Shown: in pieces, positions 21,701-29,800 of the stretch
Numbering within the stretch: the first letter of the stretch is position 1
How the letters are laid out: each line of letters starts with the position of its first letter
Source of the DNA: Bartonella taylorii
GTDB lineage: Bacteria; Pseudomonadota; Alphaproteobacteria; Rhizobiales; Rhizobiaceae
Direction: 5' to 3'
DNA: 64,000 bases
NCBI RefSeq assembly: GCF_023920105.1
Contig: NZ_CP083693.1
Coordinates: 1,505,001-1,569,000 of the forward strand
Notes under the pieces: generated by a model
The model's database searches: none
What the model saw: only the letters and a program-made list of their open reading frames with translations
Told to the model about the DNA's origin: nothing
Program-made: the position numbers and the translations under genes

Positions 21701-23080
21701 CGCATCAGTGCCCTTTTCCACTCCTGTAATCTTTTTACTACCAGCATCTATACCAGCAGTTGTTATTTTTGGACCACCAGTAATTATCAGACCTGTTGCG
21801 TCTAAAGTGTTGTTTCCTGTTTCTATTTTATCGACTGTAATGGACTTAGCTAAATCAAATTTCACATTATTGTCGTCTTCGCCTTTTGTAATCGTGAAAT
21901 TATTACTTCCAGCTGAAAAATCTACCGTATCATCTATGCTAACAACTGTAGCATTTTTATCATCAACAGACAGCTTCCAGCCTTTATTCACGTAGCCTTG
22001 TAACGACTTTAACTGTGCAACATTCACTGCGTCAGTATCTTCAAAACCGGCTGCAACGGCTGTAATTTGTCGGGTTTTTTTCCAAGCAACATAACCCACA
22101 CTAACAGCACCCATGGTACTTTTCCATGCAATTTCTGAATCAGTTGATTTCCCCTGTAAGAGAGGAGCATATCCAGCAACACCAGCAGAAATATTAGCTA
22201 CAGATTCAGCACCTAAAGCAACACTTGTCTCAACATTTGCTACTGACTTGAACCCCAGGGAAAGAGCTTCTTTATTCGTAGCATATGAACGATGCCCAAA
22301 AGAAGATGCTCCAAATTTAGTGGACATAGCAATAGCTCCCACTGCTGTTGTGTAGTCATCTATCGCACTTGTATGTTCTGTTGGGTCTTGAACAGTATAT
22401 TCAGAACCTATTGCAACACTGCTATAACCTTTAGCTTCAGCACGCGCACCTATGGCAATATTATCTTTATCTCTTGCCTTTGCAGTGTAACCTATCGCAA
22501 TAGCATTTTTACCGCCTGCAGACGCCTGATCACCAGCCTGATAGGAACGGTCCGGATCAGGGTCACCTGTATCTCTTGTGCTTATATCCCCAAACGTTTC
22601 TACTTTAAATTTCGTTGGATAATTCTCCTCTAATAAACTAGACGTGCCCCATAGTCCTAAATCACTACCATAACCAATAACTCGCGCAAAACTGTTGTAT
22701 ACTGTCAAAATATTTATGATAGCATTATCATGACTTTTCCTAAAAAAGGTCGTGGTTAGAAAATTGACATAGTCACTAACAGCGCTCGCTGCTAGTGTGT
22801 TCTCCCCTTGTAGTGCTGTTACATAGTTCTCCTGATCACTGGCCTCGACATTATAGTCATCATAGACAGAGATAACACTTTGCGGAAAAACTATAGAAGA
22901 ACTTTTCGCACTTATGAGAAATGCTTCTTTTGGAGCAACTGTTTTTGAATACACTGGAGAAGCACTCGATAAAAGTGCAACTATTGAGGATAAGGAAAGC
23001 ATCTTTACAAAAGACGCCTTGTAAAAGGGACGAAAAAAATTCAATTTTCTCTCCGCTAATTTGGCATATACTTTTTTCAT
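18737..23080 (-). CDS. TAA-3: short trimeric autotransporter adhesin, BadA/Vomp family (1447 aa)
   Basis: The start is MKKVYAKLAE with GGGGAT upstream; an ATG eight codons earlier is not supported. The signal peptide is about 1-46. The head, about residues 180-345, is different from the other copies (NAIAIGYTA, NIAIGARAEA, SSVAIGSEY, ASSFGHRS, ALSLGFKS). The first neck DAVNVAQLK is near 350. The stalk is under half the length of TAA-2 and is built mainly of YLGGGAKYENGEW / VYNDVASALAGVGNSF modules. The coiled coil and anchor are the same as in TAA-2 apart from one residue in the anchor (NGRV for NGRM). By family knowledge it is a shorter surface adhesin, comparable in scale to the Vomp proteins of B. 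quintana. The short stalk could come from loss of modules by recombination. Confidence 0.95.
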   Translation of the reverse strand: MKKVYAKLAERKLNFFRPFYKASFVKMLSLSSIVALLSSASPVYSKTVAPKEAFLISAKSSSIVFPQSVISVYDDYNVEASDQENYVTALQGENTLAASAVSDYVNFLTTTFFRKSHDNAIINILTVYNSFARVIGYGSDLGLWGTSSLLEENYPTKFKVETFGDISTRDTGDPDPDRSYQAGDQASAGGKNAIAIGYTAKARDKDNIAIGARAEAKGYSSVAIGSEYTVQDPTEHTSAIDDYTTAVGAIAMSTKFGASSFGHRSYATNKEALSLGFKSVANVETSVALGAESVANISAGVAGYAPLLQGKSTDSEIAWKSTMGAVSVGYVAWKKTRQITAVAAGFEDTDAVNVAQLKSLQGYVNKGWKLSVDDKNATVVSIDDTVDFSAGSNNFTITKGEDDNNVKFDLAKSITVDKIETGNNTLDATGLIITGGPKITTAGIDAGSKKITGVEKGTDANDAVNFSQLKEIKEQVASSGLVAQDAQTKDITIGKEADGDKIDILNNKGKNRVLSGITNGIISDASTEAITGQQLYQLGTSIAGSLGGGASFSGGTWTAPKFKVKTVKADGEEGEETVYDDVASALAGVGNSFKDIKNEITNVVTKVEGDSLSWSKEANAFVAKHGAEDAKTSSKIMFLANGDVSKGSTDAINGSQLYSLGDTFATYLGGGAKYENGEWTAPKFKVKTVKADGKEGEETVYNDVASALAGVGNSFTNIKNEITNVVTKVEGDSLSWSKEYGAFVARHEHKQSTEETGKAVRIQENSKIMFLANGVVSKDSTDAINGSQLYSLGDTFAKYFGGGASFSGGTWTAPEFKIKTVNADGAGSEETVYNDVASALAGVGNSFTNIKNEITNVVSKVEGDSLSWSKEANAFVARHEHEQSTEETGKAVRAQENSKITFLAKGDVSSTSTDAVNGTQLFETNDKVATYLGGGSKYEEGKWTAPIFKVKTVKDDGSDVEDKEYKTVAEALAGVGTSITNVKKEISNEITNVVSDNLVKQDEASKIIKIGAEKDGTEITIVSNEGANRTLSGIKEAIKNNEAVNKGQLDESLKKLSTSLQSDESAVVHYDKKEGDETDYTNVTFGKGKDSTPVGLHNVADGKIAENSHDVVTGGQINKIGGDIAKFLGGEVSFKDGALTQPTYKLSQIAKDGVVTENSFNDVGAAFGGLDTNIKNVNQRIKEVSENVAQDSLSWSKEDDAFVAKHGAEKIASKIKFVAGGDLSENSTDAVNGGQLFETNERVSAVESQVSSIDKQVKDIESTVTNGVVKYDQDGEGHKVNKVTLVGVNESDPVLIDNVGDGKIESGSKEAVNGGQLHDYTEQQMKIVLDDAKKYTDDKVDSAINNAADEAKSYTDMKFGTLSYAVQDIRKEARQAAAIGLAVANLSYDDTPGKLSVTFGSGVWRNQSAFALGAGYMSENGRVRSNLSVTSAGGHWGVGAGFRVTLN

Positions 23081-23739
23081 AATTATCCCCTGCAATAAAA
23101 ACATAAAAAAGCCATATTTTGATGCGAAATATTTTACAAAGTATTCTTTCCAACCAAAGCACGGAATAAATTCAAGTTTCTGTAAATTTAAAATCTACGC
23201 TCGCCAGTTGTGAAATTGATGACATTTCTAGTATTTTACCTTTGGGGTTTGTGTGCTTTTTGTCGTTAGAACTAAATGTAAAAATCGCTAAACAAATCAA
23301 GTAAACATGTAAAATACATTTATAATCTGTAAATGTAAATTCACCATTCGTAGTTTTATACTTATTAGAAAGAGAGCTTTTTTGAAAGAAAATAACTTTC
23401 CCATAGTATGATACCACTGTGGATTCTATGGTTCTATTTTTCCAAAAAATATAATTCTGTAAAATTTAGTCTTTATGCTTTGCTAAATACTTCGCTAAGC
23501 TCCATAGGATCGTTTTTTAGTTAAAAAGAGTTTGCTCTACCCTAAATAAAGCAAAACTAAAATAGCTATTATCAGCTTTATTGAATGAGAAGTCTTAACA
23601 TTCGAAAGAATCTTTTGTGTAGATGATGATACAGTTTTTTACACTCAAACCTCATCAGAGATTTTCCTCAATCCTTTAATTCTATCCGAATATTTATTTT
23701 CTAAGGTAGGTGTGTATTTATATCTTGAGCAAAAATGGC
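23081..23739 (-). other. TAA-3 leader / intergenic region
   Basis: This gene-free spacer is shorter than those before TAA-1 and TAA-2 and lacks the 11-bp leader repeats. It is closely related to the spacer before TAA-4. An 81-codon frame (23172-23417, minus) recurs there as 78 codons, but it is probably only shared leader sequence. A decayed copy of the CCCATAGT palindrome lies at 23400-23423. I see no certain promoter. Confidence 0.55.
23400..23423. promoter_or_regulatory. Decayed copy of the TAA-spacer inverted repeat
   Basis: CCCATAGTAT..CCACTGTGGA aligns with the palindromes at 7859, 18339 and 32564 but has lost several pairings. It is listed because its position is conserved. Confidence 0.3.
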
Positions 23740-23767
23740 TTGCCCCTGCTTAGTTAAGCAAAGGCAA
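23740..23767 (-). terminator. Terminator-like hairpin after TAA-4
   Basis: This is the same hairpin as after TAA-2 and TAA-3 but with two wobble pairs (TTGCCTTTGCTTA against TAAGCAGGGGCAA on the minus strand), followed by CCATTTTTG. Confidence 0.7.
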
Positions 23768-23800
23768 ACGAAAATGTCATTAAACTATTGTGTTTTATTG

Positions 23801-26800
23801 TTAATTCAGTGTGAAGTTTACGCCTACACCTACACCCCAGTGTCCCCCAGCACTTGTTACTGACAGATTAGAACGGACGTTGCCATCTTCAGACGTATAA
23901 CCAGCACCAAGAGCAAATGCAGTTTGATTCAGCCATATACCACTACCCAATGATACACTTAACTTTCCTGGTGTATCATTATAACGTAAGTTAGACGTTG
24001 CTAAGCCAATAGCTGCGGCCTGTCTCGCTTCCTTCCGGACATCTTCAACCGCATAACTTAACGTTTCAAACTTCATATCTGTATAGGATTTTGCCTCATC
24101 AGCAGCATTATTGATTGCACTATCGACCTTATCATCCGTATACTTTTTCGCATCATCAAGAACGATTTTCATCTGCTGTTCGGTATAATCATGCAATTGG
24201 CCTCCATTGACAGCTTCTTTTGAACCACTCTCAATCTTGCCATCCCCTACATTATCTATCAACACAGGATCACTTTCATTAACACCTACTAACGTGACTT
24301 TATTAACCTTATGACCTTCACCATCTTGATCATACTTAACAACACCGTTCGTAACTGTACTTTCAATATCTTTTACTTGCTTATCAATACTACTTACTTG
24401 GCTTTCAACTGCGCTAACCCTCTCATTCGTCTCAAAAAGCTGACCGCCATTCACTGCATCCTTCGAGCCTGATGCAACCTTACCATCCGCTACATGCGTA
24501 ATCTTGCTGTCTTGACCTGAATGACCTGCATTATAAGCTCCTTCTTTCTCATCCCAATTTAAACTGTTCGACGAGACATTCTGCTCTACTGTGTTAATAC
24601 GATCGTTGATACTCGACATACTGCCATTAACACCTTCAAAAGCAGACGCCACATTATCATAGACTTCCTTGTTACCCGCACTACCATCCAAATTAAATTG
24701 CGAAACTTGGAATTTTGGGGCTGTCCATACTCCATCTTTATACCCAGCATCACCTCCAAAATACAGTGCTAGTGTCTGATTGAGCTGATAGAGCTGGTTG
24801 CCGGTTATCGCTTCGCTAGAACCCGCGGATATGTCTCCATCAACAAGGTGAATAAGCTTGCTGTTTTGCTTTGTTTCTCCTGTTCCATGAAGCGCTACAA
24901 ACGCTTTATCAGCTTCACTCCACAACAACGCGTTCTGCTCAATATTATCTGAAATCTCATGATGAAGCTTCGTGAAAGAATTACTCACACCAGCAAACGC
25001 AGCCGCAACATCTGTGTAGTTTTGCTCTTCAGAACTACCATCATCATTAAATGTCACAACCTTGAAACCTGGAGATACCAATTCTCCATTTTCATACTTA
25101 GCACCACCACCTAAATATGTAGCAACCTTGTCACCCAATGAATAAAGCTGAGATCCATTAACTGCTTCTGTCGACACTGCTGAAAGCGCTCCATCTTTTA
25201 CGCCTGAAAGCGTCCGTGCAGTACCATCAATATTTGCAAGACTGATGCTTGTACCGTCTGTCTCGCCACCAATTGCGATAACTTTTGTCTTCTTGTCTTT
25301 CTTAACTAGGCTTTCACCTTCAACTTTAGTAATCGCATTATTTACTTGATTGGTAATCTCATTGGTAACTTTGTTACCAAAACTTATGAAAGCATTATTA
25401 ACACCTGTAAAGGCTTCCGCAACACTCGTATAACTCTCCTCACCTTCCTTACCATTTGCATCAAACGTCTTTACTGTAAAGGTAGGAGCTGTCCATTTGC
25501 CTTCCTCATACTTAGCACCGCCACCAAAATACGTCGCAACTGTATTATTCAACGAGTAAAGCTGACCACCCGTAACAGCATCCGTTGAACCTTCTGCAAC
25601 GTTACCATTTGCAAGAGATGTAATCTTACTATTGCCTTTTTTCTCTCCATGCTGTGCTACAAATGCCTCTTCATCCTTGTTCCACAACAAGGCATCTCCT
25701 TGAACTTCTTGAGTAATATTCGTGATGTTTTGAGTAAGTTCGTTAAACTTATTCGTTAGATTATTATTCACATTCTTGACATTCGTATCAAGCCCTCCAA
25801 AAGCAGATCCAACATCGTTATACGATTTTTCTTCTACCTCACCTGTTGCATTAACACTGGACAATTTATAAGTCGGTCCTGTGAAAGTACCGTTATTAAA
25901 TACTGTACCACCACCTAAATATTTTGCAATTTCCTGAGAGATTGTATGAATCTGACCACCCGTAACCACATCACGTGACTTCTCATCAATGGTACCATCA
26001 GCAACATTATGCAATCCAACAGGGGCACGATCTTTACCTTTGCCAAAAGTTATACTTTCATAATTCGTAGTGCTATTTTCACCCCCTGTTTTATCATAAA
26101 GAACAACAGCTGAATCCTCAGACTGAAGACTGTTGGAAAGATCTTTCAAGCTTGCATCAAGCTGACCTTTATTAACCGCTTCATTATTTTGGGTCGCTGC
26201 CTTTACACCGGAAAGCGTACGATCCGCACCAGTTTTGTTGGCGATATCAATTTCACTGCCTTCTACTTCTTTACCAATGGTGATACGATTTGTTTTGTCT
26301 TCTTGCTTAACAAGGCTATCAGCTACAACCTGATTAATTTCATTCTTAACTTCTTTATGTATTTTGGTGATAGAGTTACCAACACCTGCAAATGCAGAAG
26401 CTACATCATTATAACTCGACTCAACTTCTGTGCCATCTTCCTTGAGGGACTTAACCATGAAAGTAGGAGCTTTCCATTTACCTCCATCATACTTAGCGCC
26501 ACCACCTAAATAGGTAGCAACCTTGTCATTCGTCTCAAAAAGCTGGGTACCATTTACTGCGTCGGTTGAGTTTTCAGATAAATCTCCCCCTGCAACAAAT
26601 TTAATTTTGCTGGCTGTTTTTTCTGCTCCATGCTTGGCTACAAATGCATGATCATCTTTGCTCCAAGACAACGAATCTTGCGCAACACCCTCAGAAACTT
26701 CTTTAATACGCTGATTCACATTCTTGATGTTATCATTAAGACCCGTAAACGCACTACCTACATCATTAAAGTCAGTTTGCTCTACCTTACCTTCTGTATC

Positions 26801-29800
26801 GACTTTAGATAATTTATATGTTGGTCCTGTAAAAGCGCCATTGTTAAAGACTGCATTACCACCCAAGAACTTCCCAAGATCCTGAGAAATTTTATTAATC
26901 TGACTGCCATTAATTGCATCATGTGAATTTTCAGCAATTTTACCATCCGCAACATTATGAAGTGCAACTGGTTCGCGGTTTTCACCTTTGCCTAACGTCA
27001 CACTCTTGTAATTAGTGGTACCATTTTCACCTTTATCGTAAAGAACAACAGCTGAATCCTCAGACTGAATATTTTTAGAAAGTTCTTCTAATCTTTTATC
27101 AAGCTGCCCCTTGTTAACAGCTTCATTATTTTTGGTCGCCTCCTTTACACCAGAAAGCGTCCGATCCTCTTTATCTTTGTTGGCGATATTAATTTCACTG
27201 CCTTCTACTTCTTTACCAATATTGATAACCTTTGTCTCAGCATCTTGTTTAACAAGACTATCACTCACTACATTGGTAATCTCATTCTTAAGCTCATTTT
27301 TAATATTCGTAAAAGAACTTCCTACACCTTCAAAAGCAGAGGCAACACTCTCATAGCTCTTCTCTTCAACACCACTGCCATCTTCCTTGACTGTTTTAAC
27401 CTTGAAACTTGGCGCACTCCATTTTCCCTTTTCATATTTAGCATCACCGCCTAAATACATAGAAAGCGCATGCCCCATAGAGTAGAGCTGATTACCTGTA
27501 ACAGCATCCGTTGAACCCTCAGAAACATTACCATCTAAAAGAAATGTAATTTTGCTGTTTTCTTGTGTTCTTACGGCTCTGCCTTGTTCTTCTTGCTTCT
27601 TTTCATGACGCGCGACAAAGGCATGGGCTTCATCACTCCATAACAAGGAATCCTGTGCAACACCTTCTGATACTTCCTTAATACGCTGATTAACATTCTG
27701 GATATTGGTATCAAGACCTTCAAACGCTTTGCCAACATCTTGAAAAGTAGTATCTGTTACCAAACCATTTTTCTCAATCTTCGACAAGTTATAAGCGGGT
27801 CCTGTAAAAGCACCGTCGATAAATGCTGTTCCTCCACCTAAATATTTTGCAACTTCCTGAGAGATCGTATTAATCTGACCACCCGTAACTACATCACGTG
27901 AATCCTTAGCAATCTTACCATCAGCAACATTATGCAAGCCTACAGATGTAGAAGCTTTACCTTTGCCAAAAGTGACATTCGTATAATCAGTTTCATCCCC
28001 TTCCTTCTTATCGTAATGCACAACAGCTGATTCATCAGACTGAAGACTGGTGGAAAGATCCTTCAAATGTTCTTCAAGTTGTTTCTTATTAACCGCTTCA
28101 TTATCCTTTGTTGCTGCTTTAATACCAGAAAGCGTACGATCCGCTCCATCTTTGTTAACGATATTAATTTCACTGCCTTCTACTTCTTTACCAATAGTAA
28201 TAAGATTCGTTGTTTCATCTCGTTTAACAAGGCTATCACTCACTACATTGGTAATTTCATTATTAATCTGCTTGGTAAGCTCATTTTTAACATTCGTGAT
28301 AGAAGTACCAACTCCAGCCAAAGCCTCGGCTACAGTTTTATATTCCTTATCTTCAACTGCACTACCATCATCCTTAACTGTTTTAATCTTGAAAGTAGGA
28401 GCTTTCCATTTACCTTCCTCATACTTAGCATCACCGCCTAAATACGTAGCAACCTTATCATTCGTCTCAAAAAGCTGGGTACCATTTACTGCATCCGTTG
28501 AGTTTTTAGATAAATCTCCCCCTGCAACAAATTTAATTTTGCTCGCTGTTTTTTCTGCTCCATGCTTGGCTATAAAGGCATCATCTTCCTTGCTCCATGA
28601 TAACGAATCTTGCGCAACACCCTGAGATACTTCTTTAATCCGTGCATTAACATTCTTGATATTTGCATCAAGTCCAGTAAAGGCTGCTCCAACATCGTTA
28701 AAGGAATTCTCTGTTACTGTCCCGTCATTAGAAACACTCGATAATTTATAAGTTGGCTGCGTGAAGGAACCCTCATTAAATGACGCACCACCACCTAAAT
28801 AGGTAGCAACCTTATTATTCGTTTCAAAAAGCTGGGTACCATTTACTGCATCCGTTGAGGTTGATGAAACATCACCTTTCGCAAGAAACGTAATCTTACT
28901 GTTCTCTTGTGCCCTTACGGCTTTGCCTGTTTCTTCTGTGCTCTGTTCATGGCGAGCTACAAACGCATTGGCTTCCTTGCTCCACGATAAAGAATCGCCT
29001 TCTACTTTGCTAACTACATTTGTAAGCTCTTTATGAATATTCGTGAAAGAATTACCAACACCAGCAAAAGCATCCGCTACATTATTATAGCTTGTTTCAA
29101 CGGGAGTGCCATCCGTATTGAAGGCTTTAACCTTGAAACTTGGCGCACTCCATTTTCCATTTTCATATTTAGCATCACCGCCTAAATACGTAGAAAGCGC
29201 ATGCCCCATAGAGTAGAGCTGATTACCTGTAACAGCATCCGTTGAACCCTCAGAAACATTACCATCTAAAAGAAAGGTAATTTTGCTATTTTCTTGTGTT
29301 CTTACGGCCCTGCCCTTTTCTTCTGTACTCTTTTCATGACGCGCGACAAAGGCATGAGCTCCTTCGTTCCATAACAAGGCGTCTTTCTCAATATGTTGAG
29401 AACTATCCGTTATTTTTTGATTAAAATCATTGATCGTATTCGTTATACGAGTATTCACATTCCCAAGACTATGATCAAGCGCCGAAAGAGCTGAACCAAC
29501 ATCATGGTGAATAGTTCCTGGTTCGCCTACTTCACCATTTGTTCTAATGCTATGTATCTCATAAGATGGTTTGGTGAAAGCACCACCACTAAAGGCTGCT
29601 CCACCACCAAAGAAACCTGCAACATCTTCACCGATTTTATTAATCTGACTACCCGTGATTGCTTCATTTGAATCTGCCGAGAGCGCTCCACCCTTTATAC
29701 CAGTAAGAGTACGCTTTTCATTTTTGTTGTTAGCAATATCAATTTTGTCACCATCTGTTTCTTTACCAATAGTAAGGTGTTTGGTTTCAAGATCCTGTTT

